From assembly GCF_018130215.1 (NCBI RefSeq), contig NZ_JAFCKQ010000031.1, positions 21,973 to 85,972 on the forward strand: a stretch of DNA of 64,000 nucleotides, in the 5' to 3' direction. A program made the translations under genes and the position numbers. Each line of letters opens with the position of its first letter. Within the stretch, counting starts at the first letter, position 1. The stretch is from Bradyrhizobium jicamae (GTDB taxonomy: Bacteria > Pseudomonadota > Alphaproteobacteria > Rhizobiales > Xanthobacteraceae). Positions 1-8,410 of this stretch are shown piece by piece. Below the pieces are notes generated by a model. The model saw nothing but the letters and a program-made list of their open reading frames with translations. It made no database searches and was not told the origin of the DNA.

Positions 1-70
1 CCGTTAACCATACACCGGGCAAATTCTGCCTACCTCCGAAGACCCAAAGTGTCGTCCAGGAGGTTAACGG
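1..70. promoter_or_regulatory. flgB upstream region with inverted repeat and CtrA-like half site
   Basis: A perfect 9-bp inverted repeat, CCGTTAACC at 1-9 and GGTTAACGG at 62-70, brackets the leader of flgB. The left arm reads on as TTAACCAT (4-11), which matches the half site bound by the alphaproteobacterial cell-cycle regulator CtrA. CtrA control of flagellar genes is established in Caulobacter and relatives; that it acts here is inference. The region is cut by the window edge. Confidence 0.35.
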
Positions 71-80
71 AGCCGCGCCA

Positions 81-488
81 ATGGCCATCAACGATATGCC
101 GATCCTGTCGGCGCTGCGTACCAAGATGCAGTGGCATCAGGAGCGTCAGCGCGTGCTCTCCGAGAACATCGCCAACTCCGACACGCCGAACTTCCGTCCG
201 CGCGACCTGGTCGAGCCGAAATTCGACAAGACCGGCGTTGTGGCCGGCACCGTCGGCACGCTGCCGATGATGCAGACCAGCACCACCCATATGACGGCGT
301 CCGGCGCGCCCGACACGTTCGAGAACGATCGCGGCAAGAGCGGCTTCGAGACCCGCCCGGCGGGCAATGCGGTCAATCTCGAGGACCAGATGATGAAAGT
401 GTCGGACAATCAGATGGATTATGCGGCCGTCAGCGCGCTCTACAGCAAGAGCCTGCATCTGCTGAAGACCGCGATCGGCAAGGGCTAG
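81..488 (+). CDS. flgB: Flagellar basal-body rod protein FlgB
   Basis: FlgB is a proximal rod subunit of the flagellar basal body, assembled in the periplasm after export by the flagellar type III system. The 135-residue product has the usual family length and the N-terminal rod signature, with SENIANSDTPNFRPRDL around residues 28-44, shared by FlgB, FlgC and hook proteins. The C-terminal helix (YAAVSALYSKSLHLLKTAIG) fits the family. The ATG at 81 gives the expected N-terminus. It is the first gene of a same-strand flagellar run with flgC 27 bp downstream, so co-transcription is likely. No anomalies were seen. Confidence 0.95.
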   Translation: MAINDMPILSALRTKMQWHQERQRVLSENIANSDTPNFRPRDLVEPKFDKTGVVAGTVGTLPMMQTSTTHMTASGAPDTFENDRGKSGFETRPAGNAVNLEDQMMKVSDNQMDYAAVSALYSKSLHLLKTAIGKG

Positions 489-515
489 GCCGCCTGACGG
501 CGGCGGGAGGACATC

Positions 516-941
516 ATGGCAGATGAGATCAGCGATTTCGCCCGCTCGATGAGCATCGCGACATCCGGCCTGCGCGCCCAGGCGGGCCGGATCCGGGTGA
601 TCTCGGAAAACATCGCGAATGCCGATTCGACCGCGCAGACCGCAGGCGGCGATCCCTACCGTCGCAAGGTGCCGACCTTCTCCTCGGCGCTCGACCGCAC
701 GCTCGACGCCCAGGTGGTGACGCTCGGCAGGGTCCGCCCCGACCAGTCGTCCTTCCGCGTCAAGCACGAGCCGGGCAATCCGGCTGCGGACGCCTCCGGC
801 AACGTCAAATATCCCAACGTCAATTCGATGGTCGAAATGACCGACATGCGGGACGCCCAGCGTTCCTACGAGGCGAACCTCAACGTCGTCAGCGCGACGC
901 GGCGGATGATCCAGCGCACGCTCGACATCCTCAAGTCCTGA
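516..941 (+). CDS. flgC: Flagellar basal-body rod protein FlgC
   Basis: FlgC is the second proximal rod subunit and stacks with FlgB and FlgF to form the drive shaft. The 141-residue protein carries the rod signature SENIANADST near residue 30 and the C-terminal segment VEMTDMRDAQRSYEANLNVV that is typical of FlgC. A clear ribosome site (GGGAGGA) precedes the ATG by about 7 nt. It lies between flgB and fliE in a compact flagellar cluster. Confidence 0.95.
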   Translation: MADEISDFARSMSIATSGLRAQAGRIRVISENIANADSTAQTAGGDPYRRKVPTFSSALDRTLDAQVVTLGRVRPDQSSFRVKHEPGNPAADASGNVKYPNVNSMVEMTDMRDAQRSYEANLNVVSATRRMIQRTLDILKS

Positions 942-970
942 CAGAACGGAACAAGGCACAGGGATAGATC

Positions 971-1285
971 ATGGCCACACCAACAGTCGCCGCCAACGCA
1001 TATGCCAACCTCGCCAGGATGATGGAGCGTGGCGGAGCCGAGAAGGCCGGCCAGGCCGCGGCCGGCGGTCCGTCCTTCAGCGCGCTCGTCAAGGAGGCGG
1101 TCGGCAGCGTGATGGAGACCGGCCGGAAGTCGGACGCGCAGACGGTCGCGATGGCCTCGGGCAAGGCCAACGTGATGGACGTGGTGACCGCGGTCGCGGA
1201 AACCGACGTCGCGGTGTCGAGTTTGGTCTCTATCCGCGACAAGGTGATCCAGGCCTACGAAGACATCATGAAGATGTCGATCTGA
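971..1285 (+). CDS. fliE: Flagellar hook-basal body complex protein FliE
   Basis: FliE is the small adaptor joining the MS ring and export gate to the rod. At 104 residues it matches the family, with a variable N-terminus (ATPTVAANAYANLARMMERG) and the conserved C-terminal half (DVVTAVAETDVAVSSLVSIRDKVIQAYEDIMKMSI) in which FliE proteins agree best. It follows flgC by 29 bp. The gap to fliQ is larger (about 125 bp) and contains an inverted repeat, annotated separately. Confidence 0.93.
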   Translation: MATPTVAANAYANLARMMERGGAEKAGQAAAGGPSFSALVKEAVGSVMETGRKSDAQTVAMASGKANVMDVVTAVAETDVAVSSLVSIRDKVIQAYEDIMKMSI

Positions 1286-1290
1286 GAGAG

Positions 1291-1366
1291 GGCGAATAGC
1301 GAACACGAAATGGCGAACAAGGAGCGCTTCGCCTCGCCTTGATCCATTCGCCACACGCTATTCGCC
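1291..1366. repeat. Intergenic inverted repeat between fliE and fliQ
   Basis: GGCGAATAGCG (1291-1301) and its exact complement CGCTATTCGCC (1356-1366) flank about 54 bp that contain further TTCGCCA/TGGCGAA units. No uridine tract follows, so it does not look like an intrinsic terminator. It may be a small interspersed repeat or a processing site between fliE and fliQ. Confidence 0.5.
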
Positions 1367-1411
1367 ATTCGCCAACCCCTCATGACCAGCAACGAACAGC
1401 GAGTACCTGAT

Positions 1412-1675
1412 ATGACCGGCCCTGAAACTCTCGACGTGGCGCGCGATGCGATCTGGACCATGGTGGTGGTGTCGTCGCCGATGATGGCGGTCGGCCTCGT
1501 GGTCGGCATCGTGGTGTCGCTGTTCCAGGCACTCACGCAGATCCAGGAGCAGACCCTGGTCGCCGTGCCGAAGATCCTGGCGATCTTCGTCACATTGCTC
1601 TTGGCGCTGCCGTTCATGGCGGATCAGCTCAGTGCCCACATGATGCGGATTTCGTCGCGAATCATCGGCGGTTGA
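1412..1675 (+). CDS. fliQ: Flagellar export gate protein FliQ
   Basis: FliQ is one of the three export-gate proteins (FliP, FliQ, FliR) of the flagellar type III secretion system, with two membrane spans. The product (87 residues from the ATG at 1412) has TM1 (WTMVVVSSPMMAVGLVVGIVVSLFQALTQIQEQTL) and TM2 (PKILAIFVTLLLALPFMADQL), with the conserved FQAxTQIQExTL loop between them. An upstream in-frame ATG at 1382 would add ten residues not usual in the family, so 1412 is preferred. fliR follows after 18 bp. fliP is not in this window. Confidence 0.93.
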   Translation: MTGPETLDVARDAIWTMVVVSSPMMAVGLVVGIVVSLFQALTQIQEQTLVAVPKILAIFVTLLLALPFMADQLSAHMMRISSRIIGG

Positions 1676-1693
1676 GGCACTAATGCCCGGGTC

Positions 1694-2464
1694 ATGCGCA
1701 TCGACATTTCCCTGCTGCCGGCGCTGGCCGCAATCTTCGTGCTGGTGTTCGCGCGCGTGGGCGCGATGGTGATGCTGCTGCCCGGTTTCGGCGAGACCAA
1801 CATCCCGACCCGGGTCAAGCTCTCGATCGCGCTCCTGCTGACGTTCATCATCCTGCCGCTGCATCGCAACGCCTATCACGTCGACGTGACGTCGCTCTCC
1901 TCCCTCGGAGTGCTGATGGTGCATGAACTCATCATCGGCATCGTGCTCGGCGCGACCGCGCGCGTGACGCTGTCGGCGCTCAACGTCGCTGGCTCCGTCA
2001 TTGCGCAGCAACTCGGCCTCGGCTTCGTCACGTCGATCGATCCGACCCAGGGGCAGCAGGGCCAGATCCTCGGCAACTTCCTCACCATTCTCGGCCTCAC
2101 ATTGCTGTTCACCACCGACAGCCATTATCTGGTCATCGCGGCGCTGAGCGAGAGCTACCGCATCTTCTCGCCGGGCGAACTGATGCCGACCGGCGATGTT
2201 GCCTCGCTCGCGACCAGCGCGTTCGCCGCCGCCTTCAAGATCGGCCTGCAATTGTCGGCGCCGTTCCTGGTGTTCGGCCTGGTGTTCAACATCGGGCTCG
2301 GCGTGCTGGCGCGGCTGATGCCGCAGATGCAGGTCTATTTCGTCGGCGTGCCGCTTGCGATCATCGTCGGCTTCCTGATCTTCGGCCTCGTGCTCGCGGC
2401 GATGATGAACACCTACCTTGACTACATCCTCGGCGTCCTGCGCCAGCTTGCCCCGATGAACTAG
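1694..2464 (+). CDS. fliR: Flagellar export gate protein FliR
   Basis: FliR completes the export gate and assembles with FliP and FliQ in the inner membrane. The 256-residue length and about six hydrophobic segments are typical. Recognisable pieces are FARVGAMVMLLPGFGETNIPTRVKLSIALLLTF near the N-terminus, HELIIGIVLGATARV near residue 75, and the C-terminal block FNIGLGVLARLMPQMQVYFVGVPLAI. The stop is 9 bp before the flhB start, consistent with translational coupling. Confidence 0.95.
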   Translation: MRIDISLLPALAAIFVLVFARVGAMVMLLPGFGETNIPTRVKLSIALLLTFIILPLHRNAYHVDVTSLSSLGVLMVHELIIGIVLGATARVTLSALNVAGSVIAQQLGLGFVTSIDPTQGQQGQILGNFLTILGLTLLFTTDSHYLVIAALSESYRIFSPGELMPTGDVASLATSAFAAAFKIGLQLSAPFLVFGLVFNIGLGVLARLMPQMQVYFVGVPLAIIVGFLIFGLVLAAMMNTYLDYILGVLRQLAPMN

Positions 2465-2473
2465 GGCAGGGCG

Positions 2474-3547
2474 ATGGCCGAGGACACCGACGACAAAACA
2501 GAAGACCCTACGCAAAAACGTCTCGACGAGGCGCATGACAAGGGCGACGTCGCCAAGAGCCAGGAGGTCAACACCTGGTTCGTGCTCGCGGGCGCCACCC
2601 TGGTGCTGTCGACGTTTTCCGGCTCGATCGGCAGCGGCATCATGATGCCGCTGCGGAACCTGATCGCCAACTCGTGGATGATCCGGACCGACGGTCCCGG
2701 TCTGCTCACACTGGCCCAGTCGCTCGGCTATGCCCTGATCGCGGCGATCGGGGTTCCGTTCCTGATGCTGGCGCTGGCCGCGGCCGCCGGCAACATGATC
2801 CAGCACCGCCTGGTGTGGTCGGCCGAGAATCTCATTCCGAAACTGTCGAAGATCTCGCCCGCGGCCGGCCTCAAGCGCCTGTTCGGCAAGCAGGCGGCAG
2901 CGAACTTCCTGAAGGGCCTGTTCAAGCTGATCGCGCTCGGCGTCGTCATCGTCGCGGTGCTGTGGCCGGACCGTTTCCGCATGGAAGCGTTCATGCGCGT
3001 CGATCCGTCCGAATTGCTGCCCTCCATCACCAGCATGACGCTCCATCTGCTGGCCGCGGTGGTCGCGGTCCTCGCGTTGGTCGCGATTGCCGACTATTTC
3101 TTCCAGTACCGGACCTGGTACGAGCGCCACAAGATGTCGCTGCAGGAGGTCAAGGAGGAGTTCAAGCAGTCGGAAGGCGACCCGCATATCAAGGGCAAGA
3201 TCAAGCAGATGCGGGCGCAGCGCGCGCGCAAGCGCATGATGGCCCAGGTTCCCAAGGCTTCGGTGATCATCACCAACCCGACCCACTATTCGGTGGCGCT
3301 GGCCTATGAGCGCGGCATGACGGCGCCGGTCTGCGTCGCCAAGGGCGCCGACAACCTCGCGTTCAGGATCAGGGAAATCGCGGCGGAGCACGACATTCCG
3401 CTCGTCGAAAACGTACCCTTGGCCCGCGCGCTCTATGCAACCGTCGAAATCGACCAGGAAATCCCGGTCGAGCACTATCATGCGGTTGCCGAAATCATCG
3501 GCTACGTCATGCGGCTGAAACGCGGGCTGTCCGGCCGGCGCTCCTGA
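2474..3547 (+). CDS. flhB: Flagellar export switch protein FlhB
   Basis: FlhB controls substrate-specificity switching of the flagellar export machine from rod/hook to filament subunits. The 357-residue protein has the N-terminal TEDPTQKRLDEAHDKGDVAKS segment, four membrane spans, and the self-cleaving NPTH motif at residues 268-271, which separates the membrane and cytoplasmic domains. The C-terminal domain contains VAKGADNLAFRIREIA and the family ending. It is the last gene of the flagellar run; a gap of about 134 bp separates it from cckA. Confidence 0.96.
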   Translation: MAEDTDDKTEDPTQKRLDEAHDKGDVAKSQEVNTWFVLAGATLVLSTFSGSIGSGIMMPLRNLIANSWMIRTDGPGLLTLAQSLGYALIAAIGVPFLMLALAAAAGNMIQHRLVWSAENLIPKLSKISPAAGLKRLFGKQAAANFLKGLFKLIALGVVIVAVLWPDRFRMEAFMRVDPSELLPSITSMTLHLLAAVVAVLALVAIADYFFQYRTWYERHKMSLQEVKEEFKQSEGDPHIKGKIKQMRAQRARKRMMAQVPKASVIITNPTHYSVALAYERGMTAPVCVAKGADNLAFRIREIAAEHDIPLVENVPLARALYATVEIDQEIPVEHYHAVAEIIGYVMRLKRGLSGRRS

Positions 3548-3681
3548 CGGGAATTGCGGATATCCGCTTGAAATAAGTGTAACTTGCGAATTTGCGTCCT
3601 GATGGACTTGCGTTTTCGGGTCCGATTCAGGCACTCAGGGGCGGGCGGCCAGACCGGGCGCCCCGATGACGCCGACGAGCC

Positions 3682-6264
3682 ATGTCCCTCCAGATGACCG
3701 CCGAAACCAACGATCATCCCGCGACCGAGCCGTTCGTGGCCCATGGACCGGCGCGGCGGGGCGGCAGCATCGTGCTGGTGGTGCTGGTCGCGCTGGGGAT
3801 CGTGGCGGTCGCGGTCTGGCTGATGACCATCGGCCGCACCCAGGCGCAGCCCTATATCCTCGGCGTGCTGGCGCTGCTCGCCACCGTCGGCCTGTTCTGC
3901 CTGTTCGCCTTCGCCGCCGGCATCATCCGCTTTTCCGACCGCGCCTCCGACGATCCGGTGATGGGGCGGATCGCCGACCATGCCCATGACGGGCTCGCGG
4001 TGACCGATTCGCGCGGTCATGTGGTGTATTCCAACGCTGCCTACCTCACCCTGACCGGTGCCGCCTCGCCGCAGGAGGTCCGTCCCGTCGAGCGCGTCTT
4101 CATCGGCAACCCTGACGTCTCCGAGGCCGTGTTCCGCCTGCTGAAGGCCGCCCGCGAAGGCAAGCGGCAACAGGAGGAGGTGCGCATCGCCGGCCGCGAT
4201 GGCGGTCACGGCCGCTGGCTGCGCTTGCGCGTGCGTCCGCTCGGCCAGGCCAAGCGGGAGTCGAAATATGCGGTGTGGTCGATCGCCGACATCACCCGCG
4301 ACCGCGAGCGCCAGGAGGACGTGTTCCAGGAGCTGCGGCACGCGATCGAATATCTCGACCATGCGCCCTGCGGCTTCTTCTCGGTCAGTCCGGCCGGCGA
4401 GATCGCCTATGTCAACGCGACCCTGGCCAACTGGCTGGACTACGACCTCGCCGAGATCGGCTCGGGCGGGCTGAAGCTGACCGACATCGTCTCCGGCGAC
4501 GGCGCAGCGCTCCTGACCTCGATCGTGCCGGTGCCGGGCGAGGTCAAGACCGAAGTGTTCGACATCGATCTGCGCATGCGCGGCGGCAAGACGGTGCCGG
4601 TGCGGCTCTATCACAAGCTCGCCTTCGGCGCCGACGGTGCGGCCGGCGCCTCGCGCACGCTGGTGATCAGCCGCGCCCGCGACGAGCGCTCCGATCCGGA
4701 GCGCGCCGCCGAGGTGCGCTTCATGCGCTTCTTCGACCACACGCCGATGGCGATCGCGACGGTGGATCGCGGCGGCAACGTGGTCGGCGCCAATGCCCGC
4801 TTCGCAAAGCTGGCGCAGGGGCTGAACGGCGAGGGAGCTGCCGCGAAATCGATCTTCCGCGCGGTCAATCCGCGCGACCGGGGCCTGTTGATCGCGGCGA
4901 TCAACCAGGCCGCCGAGGGACAGGGCGACATCGCGCCGGTCGAGGTGATGCTCGACGGGCCGAAGGAGCGTTTCGCGCAGTTCTTCGTCACCACCGTCGA
5001 GAAGGACGAGCGCGACGCCGAGACCGCGATCGTCTACATGCTGGAGACCACCGAGCGGCGTGCGCTGGAAAACCAGATCAACCAGTCGCAGAAGATGGAG
5101 ATGGTCGGCCAGCTCGCCGGCGGCATCGCGCACGACTTCAACAACGTGCTTTCGGCCATCATGATGGCCAACGACTTCCTCCTGAACGCACACAAGCCGA
5201 CCGACCCGTCGTTCCAGGACATCATGCAGATCAAGCAGAACGCGACCCGCGCGGCGACGCTGGTGCGGCAGCTGCTCGCGTTCTCGCGCCGCCAGACGCT
5301 GCGGCCGCAGGTGCTCGATCTCGGCGACGCGCTCTCTGATCTCACCATGCTGCTGCGCCGGCTGATCGGCGAGAAGGTCAAGCTAGACCTCGTGCATGGC
5401 CGCGACCTGTGGCCGGTCAAGGTCGACGTCTCCCAGTTCGAGCAGGTGATCGTCAATCTCGCGGTCAACGCGCGCGACGCGATGCCGGACGGCGGCAAGC
5501 TGATCATCCGGACCGCGAATGTGACGACCGAACAGGCCGCGCAACTCGCCAACAAGGGCATGCCGGCGGCCGACTACGTGAAGATCGAGATTTCCGACAC
5601 CGGAACCGGCATTCCGGCCGAGATCGTCGACAAGATCTTCGAGCCGTTCTTCTCGACCAAGGAGGTCGGCAAGGGCACCGGGCTCGGGCTTTCGACGGTC
5701 TACGGAATCGTCAAGCAGACCGGCGGCTTCGTCTATGTCGATTCCACGCCGGGCGAGGGCACCACGTTCCGCATCTACCTGCCGCGGCACCGTCCGGAGC
5801 AGGAGGTGGCGACGGAGGCACCGGCTGGCAACGGCGCCGCGAAGGAAAGCGTTGCCGCGACAGATGCCCCGAAGCCGAAGCCCGATCTCACCGGACAGGG
5901 CACCATCCTGCTCGTCGAGGACGAGGACGGCCTGCGCTCGCTCAACGCCCGCGGCCTGCGCTCACGCGGCTACAGCGTGATCGAGGCCGGCAACGGCGTC
6001 GAGGCGATCGAGGCGCTGGAAGAAAAGCAGGGCGCCGTCGATCTCGTCGTGTCCGACGTGGTGATGCCGGAGATGGACGGCCCGACGATGCTCAAGGAAA
6101 TGCGCAGCCGCAATCCGAGCCTGAAGATCATCTTCGTCTCCGGCTATGCCGAGGATGCCTTCGAGAAGAGCCTGCCCGAGAACCAGCAATTCGCGTTCCT
6201 GCCAAAGCCGTTCACGCTCACGCAATTGGTGGCCGCGGTGAAGGAAACGATGACCGCCAGCTAG
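3682..6264 (+). CDS. cckA: Hybrid histidine kinase CckA
   Basis: CckA is the inner-membrane hybrid kinase/phosphatase that feeds phosphate through ChpT to CtrA and CpdR and so controls the alphaproteobacterial cell cycle. The 860-residue protein shows two N-terminal membrane segments (about 29-80), two or more PAS-like domains (about 95-460), a HisKA domain with phospho-accepting His484 in GGIAHDFNNVLSAI, a HATPase domain (N box VNARDAMPDGG, G box DTGTGI and GKGTGLGLSTVYGIV), and a C-terminal receiver domain with phospho-acceptor Asp792 in VVSDVVMPEMDG. Its position after flhB puts flagellar genes beside the kinase that governs a main flagellar regulator. ATG 3682 is preferred; ATG 3694 is possible. 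Confidence 0.93.
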   Translation: MSLQMTAETNDHPATEPFVAHGPARRGGSIVLVVLVALGIVAVAVWLMTIGRTQAQPYILGVLALLATVGLFCLFAFAAGIIRFSDRASDDPVMGRIADHAHDGLAVTDSRGHVVYSNAAYLTLTGAASPQEVRPVERVFIGNPDVSEAVFRLLKAAREGKRQQEEVRIAGRDGGHGRWLRLRVRPLGQAKRESKYAVWSIADITRDRERQEDVFQELRHAIEYLDHAPCGFFSVSPAGEIAYVNATLANWLDYDLAEIGSGGLKLTDIVSGDGAALLTSIVPVPGEVKTEVFDIDLRMRGGKTVPVRLYHKLAFGADGAAGASRTLVISRARDERSDPERAAEVRFMRFFDHTPMAIATVDRGGNVVGANARFAKLAQGLNGEGAAAKSIFRAVNPRDRGLLIAAINQAAEGQGDIAPVEVMLDGPKERFAQFFVTTVEKDERDAETAIVYMLETTERRALENQINQSQKMEMVGQLAGGIAHDFNNVLSAIMMANDFLLNAHKPTDPSFQDIMQIKQNATRAATLVRQLLAFSRRQTLRPQVLDLGDALSDLTMLLRRLIGEKVKLDLVHGRDLWPVKVDVSQFEQVIVNLAVNARDAMPDGGKLIIRTANVTTEQAAQLANKGMPAADYVKIEISDTGTGIPAEIVDKIFEPFFSTKEVGKGTGLGLSTVYGIVKQTGGFVYVDSTPGEGTTFRIYLPRHRPEQEVATEAPAGNGAAKESVAATDAPKPKPDLTGQGTILLVEDEDGLRSLNARGLRSRGYSVIEAGNGVEAIEALEEKQGAVDLVVSDVVMPEMDGPTMLKEMRSRNPSLKIIFVSGYAEDAFEKSLPENQQFAFLPKPFTLTQLVAAVKETMTAS

Positions 6265-6322
6265 AGCGTTTTCGAGCGAAGTGGATACCGGTTCGCGTGA
6301 AGAAAGCGCGTCAAGCAAGAAT
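6263..6322 (+). repeat. Interspersed palindromic repeat, family 1, copy a
   Basis: Directly after the cckA stop lies a sequence beginning AGAGCGTTTTCGAGCGAAG and continuing ACCGGTTCGCGTGAAGAAAG. The reverse complement of 40728-40790 matches it closely, and 58572-58621 carries a shorter related unit. Copies sit just beyond stop codons, so they may contribute to transcript ends. I associate this type with Bradyrhizobium genomes; its wider distribution was not checked. Confidence 0.7.
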
Positions 6323-6381
6323 CGAAGCGCCGCCGCCGGCGTCAAATCGATGCGGCTGGCGCACCGCAGCCCCGGCATGTC

Positions 6382-7056
6382 CTACGTCGGTTCGAGCCGC
6401 GAGAACCGAAAATTGCAGTGGCTCGCGCCCCCGGCCAGCGTTTGGGTCCGTTCCAGACGAATGCCACGTGTTGCATAAGCCTCGAAGTCGAGCCCACAAA
6501 TGTGCGGCAGGATTTCCTGGTCTCCGTGACGAGCCGCGAATTTGCAGAAGCCGCAGGCCTTGTAGTTGATGCCGAAATCAAATTTGTCGCCGGTCCCGGA
6601 CTCGACAAACTCGTAGACGAAGTCTTCCGGATATTCTTCCGCACGGCTCTTCGCCGCCTGCTCGCGCAGCAAGGCCTGGTTCTCCCGAGACATGAACTGG
6701 CGCCCCGAGGCTAATCGTTCGGTCTCTGGCACCATAAGCAATTGCGCTTTGAAGCTCTCTCGCTCGATTTCACCGATCACTTCCAGCGACACCCCGTGTC
6801 GCCGGAGCACGCGGCCGATGGCCATGAAACCGATCAGCCGCATGAAGAAATCGCTCATGCGGCTGGCTGAGCCGCCGACATAAGGCATCTGGCCGAGCAC
6901 GATCTCGAACTCGTCCATCACCTCCTGCTTGATCCCGTCTGGATCGGGGAGGTTCGCGCGCTCGCGCAGCATCGGCTCGGCCAGATCGAGGCGCTGGCGC
7001 ATGGCGGCCTCCATCGCGGCGCGGTGCGCGTCGTAAAAGGGATGAATTGCGGCCAT
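6382..7056 (-). CDS. L-2-amino-thiazoline-4-carboxylate hydrolase family protein
   Basis: The family is named for the ring-opening hydrolase that converts L-ATC towards L-cysteine; most genomic members have no proven substrate. The assignment rests on the C-terminal signature YKACGFCKFAARHG followed by LPHICGLDFEAY and a final GGASHCNFRF, which supply conserved Cys and His residues. The start at 7056 is preceded by GAGGG and gives 224 residues; a longer reading frame back to 7173 lacks support. The gene stands alone on the minus strand. The substrate cannot be told from the sequence. Confidence 0.7.
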   Translation of the reverse strand: MAAIHPFYDAHRAAMEAAMRQRLDLAEPMLRERANLPDPDGIKQEVMDEFEIVLGQMPYVGGSASRMSDFFMRLIGFMAIGRVLRRHGVSLEVIGEIERESFKAQLLMVPETERLASGRQFMSRENQALLREQAAKSRAEEYPEDFVYEFVESGTGDKFDFGINYKACGFCKFAARHGDQEILPHICGLDFEAYATRGIRLERTQTLAGGASHCNFRFSRLEPT

Positions 7057-7285
7057 GGGATACCCTCGACGGCGCGTCAGGCTATTGCAGGCTGGCCCTT
7101 CATTCCATTGCCAATTGTGCCGCGTGAGGGCATAGGTCGCGCCTTCACGTCCACAAGGTCGATGTGGCCACAACGCCGCGACGGAGGGCCGCAGCCGCGG
7201 TTCCCTTTTACCGCTTCACTTTTGTCCGGCCCTGCCCATCTTAAGGGCGGTTCCCCTGCCGGGGATTTTCTCTAAGGAAACCAAC

Positions 7286-8233
7286 ATGAGTTTCTCGCAA
7301 CGCACGCGTGGATTTGTTCGGGCGGTCGCCGTCGTGATGGCGCTGGCGCTGCCCGTTGTGATGACCGCTTCGATGGCCGACGCACGTGTCGGCGGTGGCG
7401 GCTCACGCGGCTCGCGTACCTTTTCCGCGCCGCCGAGCACCAGCACCGCGCCTGGATCGGTCGCGCCTTTGAACCGCACCTTCAGCCAGCCCGGCACCAA
7501 CATGGGTTCGCCGGCGACGTCTGGTGGCCTGTTCGGTCGCCCCGGCATGGGCCGCAGCCTGCTCGGTGGCCTGGCCGCGGGCTTCCTCGGCGCCGGCCTG
7601 TTCGGCATGCTGTTCGGTGGCGGCCTGTTCTCGGGCCTGGGCGGCCTGTCGTCGATCCTTGGCCTGCTGCTGCAGATCGGCCTGATCGTGCTGGTGGTGC
7701 GGTTCGCGATGTCGTGGTGGCAGCGCCGCAACACGCCGGCCGCCGCCTATGCCGGCGGTCCCGGCGCCGGCCCGCAGCCGACCTACCGCTCCGGGTTCGG
7801 CTTCGGCCTCGGTGGCGGGTCGGACGCGCCGGTCGAGATCAAGCCCGCCGACTATGAGGCGTTCGAGCGGCTGCTCGGCGAGATCCAGGCTGCGTGGTCG
7901 AACGAGGACATCGCGAAGCTGCACACGCTCGCGACGCCGGAGATGGTGTCGTACTTCTCGCAGGACCTGGAGCAGAACAAGGCGCGCAACGTCACCAACA
8001 AGGTGACGGGAACGAAGTTGCTGCAGGGCGACCTCGCGGAGGCCTGGCGCGAAGGCGACAGCGAATACGCCACCGTCGCGATGCGCTTCTCGCTGGTCGA
8101 CACCATGCTCGACCGGGCGACCCACCGCGTGGTGGGCGGCAGCGAGCAGCCGCAGGAGGTGACGGAAGTCTGGACCTTCCTGCGCCAGCGCGGCGGCAAC
8201 TGGGAGCTCTCGGCAATCCAGGAGACCAACTGA
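7286..8233 (+). CDS. Tim44-like domain protein
   Basis: The protein has a signal-like N-terminus (about 1-33), a low-complexity Gly/Ser/Pro stretch, a glycine-rich hydrophobic region (about 95-145) that probably spans the membrane once or twice, and a C-terminal alpha+beta domain (about 175-312) resembling the Tim44 domain, with FERLLGEIQAAWSNEDIAKL and TPEMVSYFS. In mitochondria this fold tethers import motors to the membrane; the bacterial role is unproven. The length of 315 residues is usual. A strong terminator follows at 8260. The start is preceded by TAAGGAAACC. Confidence 0.8.
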   Translation: MSFSQRTRGFVRAVAVVMALALPVVMTASMADARVGGGGSRGSRTFSAPPSTSTAPGSVAPLNRTFSQPGTNMGSPATSGGLFGRPGMGRSLLGGLAAGFLGAGLFGMLFGGGLFSGLGGLSSILGLLLQIGLIVLVVRFAMSWWQRRNTPAAAYAGGPGAGPQPTYRSGFGFGLGGGSDAPVEIKPADYEAFERLLGEIQAAWSNEDIAKLHTLATPEMVSYFSQDLEQNKARNVTNKVTGTKLLQGDLAEAWREGDSEYATVAMRFSLVDTMLDRATHRVVGGSEQPQEVTEVWTFLRQRGGNWELSAIQETN

Positions 8234-8259
8234 CCGGTTGCAGACGATCAGCATGCAAG

Positions 8260-8292
8260 GCGCCGCGGCTCATCCCGCGGCGCTTTTATTTT
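8260..8292 (+). terminator. Intrinsic terminator after the Tim44-like gene
   Basis: GCGCCGCGG (8260-8268) pairs perfectly with CCGCGGCGC (8275-8283) across a 6-nt loop and is followed by TTTTATTTT. It lies 27 bp beyond the stop codon of the upstream gene on the same strand. Confidence 0.9.
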
Positions 8293-8410
8293 GCCGCCTT
8301 CACGGTGCCGTCCCCACGGCGAACCGATGCCGGACTGGTGCGTTGACGCCGCAAACATGTCTCTCCAGATTGCGGAGCCACATCGGAGTCGAACCCCTGG
8401 GGGAGTGCGG

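Noticed and set aside
1358..3634. 758-codon minus-strand frame over fliQ-fliR-flhB
   Set aside because: It is a shadow of the flagellar genes: low-complexity His/Arg/Asp-rich translation, no domain, and it covers several conserved plus-strand genes.
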